Assembly (NCBI GenBank): GCA_964524185.1
Contig: CAZGCI010000034.1
Span: forward strand, 1 to 38,810
Direction: 5' to 3'
Origin: Thiohalocapsa sp964524185
GTDB lineage: Bacteria > Pseudomonadota > Gammaproteobacteria > Chromatiales > Chromatiaceae
Length of the DNA stretch: 38,810 nt
The translations under genes and the position numbers were made by a program. Shown here piece after piece: positions 31,217 to 38,810 of the stretch (positions within the stretch are counted from its first letter, which is position 1; the number at the start of each line of letters is the position of its first letter). The notes below the pieces were generated by a model that saw nothing but the letters and a program-made list of their open reading frames with translations, had not been told where the DNA came from and searched no databases.

Positions 31217-32074
31217 GTGTCAGCGCAGACCGACGCGCCGATGTCGGCGCCTGACGCCCCGGCCGCCGATGCGGTGGGCGGCGACGTTGCCGGGCTGGTG
31301 CCATTTGCCATCGTCCGCGGTGCGCCGTTACTCAAGCTGCCGGAGGATCTGTACATCCCGCCGGATGCGCTGGAGGTCTTCCTCGACGCCTTTGAGGGGC
31401 CGCTGGACCTGCTGCTCTATCTGATTCGCAAGCAAAACCTGGATATCCTGGATATCCCCATCGCCCAGATCACCAAGCAATATATGGAATACGTGGAGCT
31501 CATGAAGGAGCTCCGGCTGGAATTGGCCGCAGAGTACCTCGTCATGGCCGCCGTGCTCTGCGAGATCAAATCCCGCATGCTACTGCCGCGGCCTGAGGCC
31601 GCGGCGGAAGAGCACGCCGACCCGCGCGCGGAGCTGGTGCGCCGGCTGATGGAGTACGAGCGCTTCAAGCAGGCAGCCCAAGACCTGGATGCCCTACCGC
31701 GCGAGGGACGCGACCATTTCCCCGTATCCGCCGAGCTGGCCTCGGAGCACATCCGACGCGCCCCGCCGAGCGTTGAGCTGACGGAGGTGCTGGGGGCGCT
31801 GCGCGATGTCATGCGCCGGGCGGATCTGTTCACGAGCCACTGCGTGGAGCGTGAATCCCTGTCCTTGCGCGAGCGCATGTCACGGGTGCTGGCCCTGGTG
31901 CAGCGCGCGGGCTTCGTGCCCTTCGAGGCCCTCTTCGATGTCACCGAGGGGCGTGCTGGCGTCGTCGTGAGCTTTCTGGCCATCCTTGAGCTGGTGAAGT
32001 CGGCGACCCTGGAACTGGTGCAGGCCGAGGCCTACGCGCCCATTCATGTGCGCCTGCGCGGAGGCGACGCATGA
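31217..32074 (+). CDS. scpA: Segregation and condensation protein A
   Basis: 285 aa from GTG 31217, chosen because GAGG lies 6-7 nt upstream; an in-frame ATG at 31241 gives 277 aa. The kleisin N-terminus FEGPLDLLLYLIRKQNLDIL with DIPIAQITKQYMEY is unmistakable, followed by LELAAEYLVMAAVLCEIKSR (SMC-neck-binding helices), and the C-terminal winged helix (FEALFDVTEGRAGVVVSFLA, then ILELVKSATLELVQ) binds the SMC cap. It bridges SMC heads and binds ScpB. It overlaps scpB by 4 nt. Confidence 0.95.
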   Translation: MSAQTDAPMSAPDAPAADAVGGDVAGLVPFAIVRGAPLLKLPEDLYIPPDALEVFLDAFEGPLDLLLYLIRKQNLDILDIPIAQITKQYMEYVELMKELRLELAAEYLVMAAVLCEIKSRMLLPRPEAAAEEHADPRAELVRRLMEYERFKQAAQDLDALPREGRDHFPVSAELASEHIRRAPPSVELTEVLGALRDVMRRADLFTSHCVERESLSLRERMSRVLALVQRAGFVPFEALFDVTEGRAGVVVSFLAILELVKSATLELVQAEAYAPIHVRLRGGDA

Positions 32075-32973
32075 GCGGCGGCGATTGGGAACAGCGACTA
32101 GGCGACGCGGACGCCGAATTCGACGGCGTCGACGTCGCCCCGATGAACGCGCTGTCTCTGGCCACGCCGCCGGTGAAACAGGTGGTGGAAGGCGCCCTCA
32201 TGGCGGCCGGTGGCCCCCTGACGCTAGACCAGATTCTGGCCCTGTACCCCGAGGAGGGTCGTCCGGCCCGCGCTGAAATCAGTGCCGCCGTTGGCGAACT
32301 CGCGCAGGCCTATGCGGACCGCGACGCCGAGCGCGGCATTGAGCTGGTGGAAGTGGCCGGTGGTTGGCGCATCCAGGTGCGCCGCGCCGTGGCGCCCTGG
32401 GTCGCGCGGCTGTGGGAGGAGAAGCCGGCGCGGTACTCCCGGGCGCTGCTCGAGACCCTGGCACTCATCGCGTACCGCCAGCCCATTACCCGTGGCGAGA
32501 TTGAGGACATCCGCGGTGTGGCCGTGAGCACCCAGATCGTGAAGACGCTCACCGAGCGAGAGTGGGTGCGCGTGGTGGGCCATCGGGATGTCCCCGGCCG
32601 CCCGGCGCTTTACGCAACCACCCGGCGCTTTCTGGATTACTTCGGTCTGCGCTCCCTGAATGATCTGCCGCCGCTCGCCGAGCTCCGGGACCCCGCCTTC
32701 TTCGATGAGCAACTGCAGGCTGCCGGCGACACGGCCATGGAGGCTGCGGCCAATGCCGCTGTTGGGGATGCCGGTGGGGTGCAGGCGGTAGTCCTGCTAT
32801 CCGATGGCGTCGCGGACCTGCCCGCTAACGATGTCCGGCCGCCGGCCGTCGACGCCGAACCGGTCGGGGTCTTCGGTCTGGACGACGCCGGCGCAACACC
32901 CCCGCCGCAAAGTGCGTCCCCTGACCCTGCCGAAGCCGCCGACGATGACGATCCAAAAGAAACGACCCCCTAG
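32071..32973 (+). CDS. scpB: Segregation and condensation protein B
   Basis: 300 aa, ATG in an ATGA overlap with scpA. Tandem winged helices: VKQVVEGALMAAGGPLTLDQ (first) and RALLETLALIAYRQPITRGE with IEDIRGVAVSTQIVKTLTE (second), then VVGHRDVPGRPALYATTRRF and LDYFGLRSLNDLPPL. The C-terminal ~90 residues are an acidic, low-complexity extension absent from short ScpB proteins. ScpB dimers bind the ScpA middle region in SMC-ScpAB. Its end overlaps rluB by 29 nt. Confidence 0.95.
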   Translation: MSGGDWEQRLGDADAEFDGVDVAPMNALSLATPPVKQVVEGALMAAGGPLTLDQILALYPEEGRPARAEISAAVGELAQAYADRDAERGIELVEVAGGWRIQVRRAVAPWVARLWEEKPARYSRALLETLALIAYRQPITRGEIEDIRGVAVSTQIVKTLTEREWVRVVGHRDVPGRPALYATTRRFLDYFGLRSLNDLPPLAELRDPAFFDEQLQAAGDTAMEAAANAAVGDAGGVQAVVLLSDGVADLPANDVRPPAVDAEPVGVFGLDDAGATPPPQSASPDPAEAADDDDPKETTP

Positions 32974-33967
32974 GGCGAGGGACGCCCAGCGCAGCAGCGG
33001 CGACGGGCGAGCCCCCGTTCGCGGCCGGCAGGGCGGCCAGCAAGCTTCAAGCCGGCTTCCGGGCAAGGGCAGGGTCCCCGGACAGCGCCCGCAGCAAGCC
33101 CACGCGCCAGACGCAGAGGCGGTGCGCCTGCAAAAGGTGCTCGCCGAGGCCGGGCTTGGCTCCCGCCGCAGCCTGGAGGCCTGGATCAGCGAGGGCCGGG
33201 TGCGCGTCAACGGCCAGCTGGCCAAGCTTGGCGACCGCGTGCTGCCCACCGACCGCGTGAGCGTCGACGGCAAGGCGCTCAAGCGCCGGAGCGCGCGTCA
33301 GCATCGGGTTCGTGTGCTTGCCTACCACAAGCCCGAGGGTGAGGTGGTGACCCGCCGCGACCCGGACGACCGGCCCACGATCTTCCGGCGTCTGCCCGGC
33401 ATCAGCGACGGGCGCTGGATTACGGTGGGGCGCCTCGACCTCAACACTGCCGGGCTGCTGTTGGTCACCAACGACGGTGAACTGGCGAATCGGCTGATGC
33501 ACCCGTCGCAGCAAGTGGAGCGCGAGTACGCCGTGCGCATCCACGGCGACATCCCCGATGGTGCGCTCGAGCAGCTTGTGCAGGGCGTGCAGCTGGAAGA
33601 CGGCCCGGCTCGCTTCGAGGAAATCGTCGAATCCGGCGGCGGGGGTGCTAACCGCTGGTTCCACGTGCTGCTGGTGGAAGGCCGCAACCGCGAGGTGCGA
33701 CGGCTCTGGGAGGCCGTTGGCTGCGAGGTGAGTCGTTTGAAGCGCGTGCGCTTCGGCAACGTCGTCCTCGGTGCGCGCCCCCTACCGGGGCAGTGGCGGG
33801 AACTGACGCCGGACGAGCTGAATGAACTGCTCGCCATCGTTGGGCTGCCCCCCGAGCGCCGCTCCGGCCGCCGACCTGGGCCGAGCACGCGCCCGGCCCG
33901 GCGTGGCTGGAGCCCGAAAACAGACCCGGGCGGCGCTGCAGGGCAGGGCCCGAAGGGCTCACACTGA
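32945..33967 (+). CDS. rluB: 23S rRNA pseudouridine synthase RluB
   Basis: 340 aa from ATG 32945, inside the end of scpB. A basic low-complexity N-tail (1-58) precedes an S4 RNA-binding domain (RLQKVLAEAGLGSRRSLEAW, 61-80) and the RsuA/RluB catalytic domain with GRLDLNTAGLLLVTND (catalytic D165), REYAVRI, LLVEGRNREVRRLWEAVGCE and LKRVRFG. It makes the pseudouridine at 23S position 2605 (E. coli numbering) during 50S assembly. Pro/Arg/Gly-rich C-tail. Last gene of the yciO run; a hairpin follows 8 nt after the stop. Confidence 0.93.
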   Translation: MTIQKKRPPRARDAQRSSGDGRAPVRGRQGGQQASSRLPGKGRVPGQRPQQAHAPDAEAVRLQKVLAEAGLGSRRSLEAWISEGRVRVNGQLAKLGDRVLPTDRVSVDGKALKRRSARQHRVRVLAYHKPEGEVVTRRDPDDRPTIFRRLPGISDGRWITVGRLDLNTAGLLLVTNDGELANRLMHPSQQVEREYAVRIHGDIPDGALEQLVQGVQLEDGPARFEEIVESGGGGANRWFHVLLVEGRNREVRRLWEAVGCEVSRLKRVRFGNVVLGARPLPGQWRELTPDELNELLAIVGLPPERRSGRRPGPSTRPARRGWSPKTDPGGAAGQGPKGSH

Positions 33968-33975
33968 AGCCGCTG

Positions 33976-33992
33976 ACACTGCGCGGCAGTGT
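33976..33992 (+). terminator. Hairpin after rluB
   Basis: ACACTGC (33976-33982), loop GCG, GCAGTGT (33986-33992): a perfect 7-bp stem directly after the rluB stop. No T-run follows (ACCCTCGC), so termination efficiency is uncertain. Confidence 0.45.
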
Positions 33993-34086
33993 ACCCTCGC
34001 GGAGGTCCTCGTCCCCCGCGGTCCCCTCTCAAAACATCCGCAAGACATCCTGACCGGTCACGGCATCGGCCTGGAAGTCGATGGCA

Positions 34087-34128
34087 TTGATATTTCTCAA
34101 TGCAGAATATTAGCAGATACTGAAATAC
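34087..34128 (+). promoter_or_regulatory. FNR/Anr-like box and promoter in an AT-rich patch
   Basis: TTGAT-ATTT-CTCAA (34087-34100) matches the FNR consensus TTGAT-N4-ATCAA at 9 of 10 positions and extends as ATTGA/TCAAT. It is centred 41-42 bp before a start predicted near 34135 from AAATAC (34123-34128), the spacing of class II FNR promoters. The surrounding ~60 bp are distinctly AT-rich in a GC-rich region. It would drive the membrane protein at 34164. Confidence 0.4.
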
Positions 34129-34163
34129 TGCCGGCAAATTCAAACCTCTGTTGGAGCAGCACG

Positions 34164-35363
34164 ATGAAACGGATCGACACGGACGGGTACCACCCGTTGT
34201 ACTTCCTCGCGGCGCTCGGCGCCGGCGGGCTGACGGTGACCTTCTTCCTCTATTTTCTGTTCCTGGTGCCGCACCCGGACACGCCCATGGTGACCGCCAA
34301 CGATCTGCTGGCGCTGTGGGCAATCGGGCCGGACTGGCTCAGACCACTGATTGTGCTGGGTATCGCGGCGCTGCTCGCCATGGCGGCGCTGCATTTGCGC
34401 CTGTTGGTCTGGAACCTGATGCACTATCGGCGTTGGCGGCGTAGTGAGTCGTTCCAGCGACTGCGGGCAGACGGCAAGGACGTGGCCCTGATGACCCTGC
34501 CGCTCACCCTGACCATGAGTGTCAATGTGCTGTTGGTGGTGGGCTCGGTGATGGTGCCGGGACTTTGGAGCTACGCCGAGTACCTGTTCCCGGGTGTGCT
34601 GGTGGTGCTGCTGGCGCTGGGCGTCTGGGCGTTGCGGATCTACGGCGGCTATTTGGCACGCTTGGTGGTGACGGGTGACTTCGATTTCGCCGGCAATGCC
34701 AACCTCGGGCAGATGATGCCCATCTTCGCCTTCGCGATGATTGCAGTGGCCTTCGCAGCGCCGGGCGCCATGAGCCAGAACCAGATGGTGAATGCCATCG
34801 GGCTCTTCTTTGCCATCTTCTTCTTGAGTCTCTCGGCGCTGCTTGGTGTCGTCAAGCTGGTGTTGGGCGTCAACGCCATGTTCCGGCACGGTATCAGTGC
34901 GGCGGCGGCGCCCAGTCTGTGGATTCTGATCCCGATCTTGACCCTGTCCGGCATCACGTTGGTGCGCATGATCATGGGGCTGCATCACGCCTTCGACCTA
35001 GAAACGCCGCGGCCGGCGCTCTTTGTGCTGACCTCGGTCATCCTGTCCCTGCAGATCTTGTTTGGGCTGCTCGGCTATGTGGTGATGCGCCGGTTGGGTT
35101 ACTTCCGCGATTATGTGGCGGGTGACCTGCAGAGTCCCGGCGCCTACAGTCTCATTTGTCCAGGCGTGGCCTTCTTCGTCTTCGGCTGGTTCTGGATCAT
35201 GTTTGGGCTCGTGGGTAACGGGCTGGTGACACCCCTGACGCCGGCCTTCTTCGTGCTGTTGCTGCCACTGATTGTCGTGCAGTGGAAGAGTCTGGAGACG
35301 CTGCTTCGGCTGAACCGTAAGCTGCTCAGCAAGCATTCGCCGCCGTGCTGTGTGGCGGGCTGA
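34164..35363 (+). CDS. Ten-helix integral membrane protein, function not recognised
   Basis: 399 aa. ATG 34164 follows GGAG by 7 nt. About ten TM helices, e.g. FLAALGAGGLTVTFFLYFLF (12-31), VALMTLPLTLTMSVNVLLVV, LGQMMPIFAFAMIAVAFAAP, VNAIGLFFAIFFLSLSALLG, SLWILIPILTLSGITLVRM, ALFVLTSVILSLQILFGLLG and LICPGVAFFVFGWFWIMFGL. The count and size recall TehA/SLAC1-type (TDT) anion channels, but I cannot confirm membership. Charged pairs and His (LHHAFD) lie in loops. The C-terminus ends SPPCCVAG. The FNR-like box suggests oxygen-responsive expression. It is convergent with gatB. Confidence 0.85.
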   Translation: MKRIDTDGYHPLYFLAALGAGGLTVTFFLYFLFLVPHPDTPMVTANDLLALWAIGPDWLRPLIVLGIAALLAMAALHLRLLVWNLMHYRRWRRSESFQRLRADGKDVALMTLPLTLTMSVNVLLVVGSVMVPGLWSYAEYLFPGVLVVLLALGVWALRIYGGYLARLVVTGDFDFAGNANLGQMMPIFAFAMIAVAFAAPGAMSQNQMVNAIGLFFAIFFLSLSALLGVVKLVLGVNAMFRHGISAAAAPSLWILIPILTLSGITLVRMIMGLHHAFDLETPRPALFVLTSVILSLQILFGLLGYVVMRRLGYFRDYVAGDLQSPGAYSLICPGVAFFVFGWFWIMFGLVGNGLVTPLTPAFFVLLLPLIVVQWKSLETLLRLNRKLLSKHSPPCCVAG

Positions 35364-35367
35364 TGCA

Positions 35368-35387
35368 GGGGCGGCGCTCGCGCGCCG
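35368..35387 (+). terminator. Hairpin right after the membrane-protein stop
   Basis: GGCGGCGC (35368-35375), loop TCGC, GCGCCGCC (35380-35387): a perfect 8-bp stem 4 nt after the stop codon, without a T-tract. Downstream to 35486 I see nothing else; then the dispersed element begins. Confidence 0.45.
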
Positions 35388-35486
35388 CCGAGGGCTTGAT
35401 GCCGGTGTAGATGCTGAGCACGATCGCGAAGCCCAACGCGGCGCTGGGGTGGAGGCGGTGCCGGCGGCTGGTGTGCCGCCGGGCTC

Positions 35487-35702
35487 GATTGCTTGAATCC
35501 GCGGGATGTTTGCGGATGGGTCAAGTTTTCACGCCGCGTCCTGTGCCAGGTGCCGGCAGGGGGAAAGAGCCGAGGTGCAAGCGCTGATGCCAGATCTGTG
35601 CGTCCGCGCCTTGGCCCTCGGCCCTTGGCCCTGGCCCGTGAACGACCCGCTGGCGTGCCGCCGCCCCAGTCGCTCGTCGGTCTGAGGCATCGCCTCGCTA
35701 GC
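35487..35702 (+). repeat. Dispersed hairpin element, copy D (216 bp)
   Basis: In the 334-bp gap between the convergent membrane protein and gatB. It begins GATTGCTTGAATCC, passes CACGCCGCGTCCTGTGCCAG and GAACGACCCGCTGGCGTGCC, and ends TCTGAGGCATCGCCTCGCTA. The hairpin GCCGAGGTGC (35569-35578) with GCGCCTTGGC (35606-35615) pairs over 10 bp with two G-U. Its end overlaps the stop codon of minus-strand gatB: the CTA at 35698-35700 is the TAG of gatB. Confidence 0.88.
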
Positions 35703-37143
35703 CTTTGAGCTTGTCTTGCAGTAGTGCGTTGACTTGTTGCGGGTTCGCCTTGCCCTGGCTCTGTTTCATGACCTGGCCGACGAAGAAGCCGAAGACCTTC
35801 TCCTTACCGGCGCGGTACTGCTCGACCTGCTGCGGGTTGGCGGCAATGATGGCGTCGATCATGGCCTCGATGGCGCCGGTGTCGGTGATTTGCTTGAGGC
35901 CCCTGGCCGCGATGACCTGGTCGGCGTCGCCCTCGCCGGACCACATGGCGTCGAACACCTGCTTGGCGATCTTGCCGGAGATGGTGTTGTCCTGAATGCG
36001 CGCAATCAGCCCAGCAAGCTGCGCGGCGGAGACGGGGCTGTCGGCGATGTCTCGATCCGACTTGTTCAGGGCCGCAGCCAGCGTGCCGGTCATCCAGTTG
36101 GCGGCCAGCTTGGCATCACCGCAGTCCGTGGCGACCGCTTCAAAAAAGCCTGCCATGCGCAGGCTCGACGTCAGCAGCGCCGCGTCGTAGTCGTTGAGTG
36201 CGTAGGTTTCCATGAACCGGTGGCGCATGGCATCCGGCAGCTCCGGCAGGTCCGCCGTCGCCCGGTCGATGTAGGCGGCGTCGATCTCCACGGGTAATAG
36301 GTCTGGGTCTGGGAAGTAGCGATAGTCGTTGGCCTCCTCCTTGGTGCGCATGGAGCGGGTCTCATCCTTGTTGGCGTCGTAGAGACGGGTCTCCTGGATG
36401 ACGGTGCCGCCGTCCTCCAGGATGTCCCTCTGGCGCTCGATCTCGAATTCCAATGCCTTCTGCAGAAAGCGGAACGAGTTGATGTTCTTGATCTCAGCGC
36501 GGGTGCCCAGTGCGTCCTCGCCCAGCGGTCGGAGCGAAATGTTCGCATCCACCCGGAAGGAGCCCTCCTGCATGTTGCCGTCGCTGATGCCGATCCACCG
36601 CACCAGCTGGTGGATCTTGCGCGCGTAAGCCACGGCCTCCGCCGGGGAGCGCATGTCCGGTTCGGAGACGATCTCCAGCAGCGGCGTGCCGGCGCGGTTT
36701 AGGTCGACGCCGGTCATACCGCCGCCACCCAATCGGCCATCCTCATGTAAAGACTTGCCGGCGTCCTCCTCCAGATGGGCTCGGGTGACGCCAACCGTCT
36801 TCACGGTGCCGTCGTCGAGGACGACCTCGACACTGCCCCGGCCGACGATGGGCAACTCGTATTGGCTGATCTGGTAGCCCTTCGGCAGATCAGGATAGAA
36901 GTAATTCTTGCGCGCGAAGACCGAGCGCGGCGCGATCTCGGCGCCGATGGCGCGGCCAAACTGCACCGCGCGCCGCACCGCACTCTCGTTCAGCACCGGC
37001 AGCACGCCGGGAAAGCCCAAATCCACCGCGCAGGCTTGGGTGTTGGGGGCGGCGCCGAAGGCGGTGGCGGCGCCGGAGAAGATCTTGGATTGAGTGGCGA
37101 GCTGGGTGTGGATCTCCAGCCCGATGACGGTTTCCCATTGCAT
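35698..37143 (-). CDS. gatB: Asp/Glu-tRNA(Asn/Gln) amidotransferase subunit B
   Basis: 481 aa, full length. WETVIGLEIHTQLATQSKIF at the start, YFYPDLPKGYQISQYELPI, the HLEEDAGKS box, DLNRAGTPLLEIVSEPDM, SFRVDANISLRP, EIKNINSFRF and NDYRYFPDPDL are all diagnostic; the C-terminal YqeY-like tail domain ends VNALLQDKLKG. With GatC and GatA it transamidates Glu-tRNA(Gln) and Asp-tRNA(Asn). gatC and gatA are not immediately upstream: the preceding same-strand genes are unrelated. The stop codon lies within the dispersed element. Confidence 0.96.
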   Translation of the reverse strand: MQWETVIGLEIHTQLATQSKIFSGAATAFGAAPNTQACAVDLGFPGVLPVLNESAVRRAVQFGRAIGAEIAPRSVFARKNYFYPDLPKGYQISQYELPIVGRGSVEVVLDDGTVKTVGVTRAHLEEDAGKSLHEDGRLGGGGMTGVDLNRAGTPLLEIVSEPDMRSPAEAVAYARKIHQLVRWIGISDGNMQEGSFRVDANISLRPLGEDALGTRAEIKNINSFRFLQKALEFEIERQRDILEDGGTVIQETRLYDANKDETRSMRTKEEANDYRYFPDPDLLPVEIDAAYIDRATADLPELPDAMRHRFMETYALNDYDAALLTSSLRMAGFFEAVATDCGDAKLAANWMTGTLAAALNKSDRDIADSPVSAAQLAGLIARIQDNTISGKIAKQVFDAMWSGEGDADQVIAARGLKQITDTGAIEAMIDAIIAANPQQVEQYRAGKEKVFGFFVGQVMKQSQGKANPQQVNALLQDKLKG

Positions 37144-37348
37144 GTCGGCGACTCAATGTCCTCAGTGCTTGTCGATCCGGGGGCTCATGGCTCGCGGGCA
37201 GCGCCCGCCCCAGCGCTGACGTGGCGGACCCTCGGCGGAGCGCTGTGCAGCGATTAAACCACGCCTGCGCCAGTGCACAAGCAGCTGCTGCACAAGCATG
37301 GGCGCCGCGCTTGCGGCGGTGCACGCACCCGATCCCTCGGTGCGGAGT

Positions 37349-38083
37349 TCAATCTGTGCCGATGGTGGGCAGGTCGCTTGCCGCAGGCGGCGTCGGCTCC
37401 GGTCCTGGTGTGGCCGCATTGGCCGCGGGCAGCAGTGCGACTGCTCGGTCGAAGTCCGCGGGATTGAGGTACTGGATCACCACGCCGCCGTCGTCATCGC
37501 GGGCGATGTCCATGCCCTGTTCCGGATACAGCCAGTGCACGACGCCGGATGGCTCGGTGCGCTGCTCGTCGGGTTCGCCGAAATTGCCGGCGATGTCCCT
37601 GGGCGCGAGGCTTTTCCAAGGCAGGTAGGTCAGGATACGGATGGGTGCGTCGGCGAGTTGTTCGACATCCAGCGGATCCAGCTTCACCTTACGGCTGCCG
37701 CTGCCGGTTGTGCTGATGCGCAGCCCGCGCTCGAACATGGCAGCAAGCGCTGGATCCGGCACCGCGAGGGTGACGATCCAGTCCGCCTTCAAGTTGCTCA
37801 GCAGGATGTTGTCGAAGTAGATTTCGACGCTGTGGTTGCCGTCCGGGTTTTCGAAGAGGTTGATCGTCCCGTCTTCGCCCAGGAGCGCACGCACGTCGTT
37901 CAGCGTGCTCTCGCCTATGCTCAGGCCGAAGACGCGCGTGTTGCCAGCGGCGTCTCGGTCCACGTCCCATGGATACAGCCGCAGACCCGCGCGCTGATCC
38001 GGCAGGATGGACAGCAGCAGCCAGATGCCGATGAAGCCCATCAGCGCCGCGGCGAGGGTGGAGAGGATGATCTTGCGGTCCAC
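37349..38083 (-). CDS. Membrane-anchored protein of unknown function
   Basis: 244 aa from GTG 38083 (DRKIILSTLAAALMGFIGIW), chosen because a TM helix at about 4-26 then becomes N-terminal; ATG alternatives at 38161 and 38215 add a Pro-rich, non-conserved-looking head. The rest would be periplasmic: GLRLYPWDVDRDAAGNTRVF, GLSIGESTLNDVRALLG, VEIYFDNILLSNLKADWIVT, PIRILTYLPWKSLAPRDI, FGEPDEQ and VVHWLYPEQGMDI, then a Pro/Ala tail. GESTLNDVRALLG is reminiscent of BamE-like outer-membrane lipoprotein repeats, but no lipobox is present. It lies between a DUF498 gene and gatB on the same strand. No RBS decides the start. Confidence 0.65.
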   Translation of the reverse strand: MDRKIILSTLAAALMGFIGIWLLLSILPDQRAGLRLYPWDVDRDAAGNTRVFGLSIGESTLNDVRALLGEDGTINLFENPDGNHSVEIYFDNILLSNLKADWIVTLAVPDPALAAMFERGLRISTTGSGSRKVKLDPLDVEQLADAPIRILTYLPWKSLAPRDIAGNFGEPDEQRTEPSGVVHWLYPEQGMDIARDDDGGVVIQYLNPADFDRAVALLPAANAATPGPEPTPPAASDLPTIGTD

Positions 38084-38272
38084 TGGCTTGAGGTGAGGGG
38101 CTGGGGGCTGGGGGCTCGGTGTGGCTGCGCAACAGGAACCAGTCGCTGATGGTTGCGCCATCGCTCCTCGGAGCGCATCGAGACCGACTGGCGGGCCGAG
38201 CCGTTTGCGGAGCAAACAGTCGCGGGCAGTCGCGCTATGCGGTGGCGGGGCGTGGGAAACCCATTGATCGGG

Positions 38273-38644
38273 CTAATCGAGCAGCAGCGCAGCGACCACG
38301 TCCCGACCTTCGCTCACCAGAATATTGTAGGTGCGGCATGCCGCGCCCGTATCCATGACTTCCACGCCGATGCCCCGCTCCAGCAGGGCGAATTGCACCT
38401 CGGGGGCAGGAAACCGCTGGCGGGTACCCGTACCCAAGATCAGCACCTGCGTCGCGTCACCGAGCACCGCCTCCAAGTGCGCAACGCTCAGGGCGCCAAG
38501 GTCATCCGGGCCCCAGTCCAGCTCGATATGCCGGGCAGACACCGCAATGCTGCGGGCGTAGTCGCGGCCGTTGATGCGCACGCGCCCCTCATCGTAGGCC
38601 TCGATGACGTTGGCGCCCGGTTCTTCGATTTCAGCGAATTTCAC
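38273..38644 (-). CDS. Mth938-like (DUF498) domain protein
   Basis: 123 aa. The single-domain Mth938/DUF498 fold: FAEIEEPGANVIEAYDEGRV with RINGRDYARSIAVSARHIE, then LDWGPDDLGALSVAHLEAVL, VLILGTGTRQRFPAPEV and VMDTGAACRTYNILVSEGRD (VVAALLLD end). Homologous to mitochondrial NDUFAF3, a complex I assembly factor; bacterial members are uncharacterised. It is the first of three same-strand genes leading to gatB. Upstream sequence to the window end (38645-38810) shows no gene. Confidence 0.92.
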   Translation of the reverse strand: MKFAEIEEPGANVIEAYDEGRVRINGRDYARSIAVSARHIELDWGPDDLGALSVAHLEAVLGDATQVLILGTGTRQRFPAPEVQFALLERGIGVEVMDTGAACRTYNILVSEGRDVVAALLLD

Positions 38645-38810
38645 GCCCGCACGCTAACCCGTAAGCCTTGCGGCGGCAAGCCCTAACCGCATTACCTTAC
38701 CTCGGAAACATCAACTGAATCGGCGCTCGCAGCTGCCAGTCGGCGCCGTTGTCCGGCGCAGCCGGAACAAGCGACCGACGACCCTGCGGAGCAGCTCCAC
38801 GGGATCGCCG

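Overview
The window is a high-GC (by eye about two-thirds G+C) stretch of gammaproteobacterial chromosome made almost entirely of vertically inherited genes. The blocks smc-zipA-ligA, yciO/M50 protease/trpS/scpA/scpB/rluB, yciB-yciI and rnm, plus rdgC, point to Gammaproteobacteria. The high GC, the HTH/ferredoxin/reductase fusion and the small gene at 23.8 kb make me favour Chromatiales (purple-sulfur-bacterium relatives). That last step is inference: no photosynthesis or sulfur-oxidation gene is visible here.

Layout. 0-0.6 kb: a decayed IS91-type transposase fragment beside tRNA-Leu(UAG). 0.6-5.3 kb: a SPOR-domain membrane protein, an SDR oxidoreductase, a divergent photolyase/cryptochrome and a small unknown gene. 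5.3-8.5 kb: an HTH-[2Fe-2S]-flavin reductase fusion and a CNNM/CorC-type transporter. 8.6-11.3 kb: the complete AmmeMemoRadiSam trio (amrB-amrA divergent from amrS). 11.4-15.5 kb: rdgC, a UDP-glucuronate 4-epimerase-like gene, and queF translationally coupled to an FGGY sugar kinase. 15.7-22.6 kb: smc, zipA, ligA. 22.8-25 kb: a coiled-coil membrane protein, a small unknown gene and an alpha-carbonic-anhydrase homologue that has lost zinc ligands. 25.1-28.2 kb: periplasmic PPIase, yciI, yciB and divergent rnm. 28.5-34 kb: an apparent operon yciO, site-2 protease, trpS, scpA, scpB, rluB. 34.1-38.6 kb: a 10-TM membrane protein behind an FNR-like box, stand-alone gatB, a membrane-anchored unknown and a DUF498/Mth938 protein.

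How the genes work together. smc, scpA and scpB encode the whole condensin (split over two loci about 12 kb apart). zipA acts in division, and ligA and rdgC in replication and recombination. trpS, gatB, rluB, yciO, rnm, queF and tRNA-Leu serve translation and RNA metabolism.

Most interesting observations. (1) A dispersed intergenic element of about 220 bp has three near-full copies and several fragments. It carries a GC-rich hairpin whose pairing is kept while its sequence changes, and in all three full copies the same end faces the stop codon of the adjacent gene. (2) The carbonic anhydrase homologue has Arg and Gln in place of two of three zinc histidines and has lost the proton-shuttle His, so it is probably acatalytic. 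(3) LigA has an apparent extra pair of helix-hairpin-helix motifs. (4) A perfect 12-bp palindrome sits inside the spacer of the rdgC promoter. (5) Five 10-bp direct repeats, one helical turn each, lie just upstream of a putative promoter. No CRISPR array, prophage or intact insertion sequence was found.
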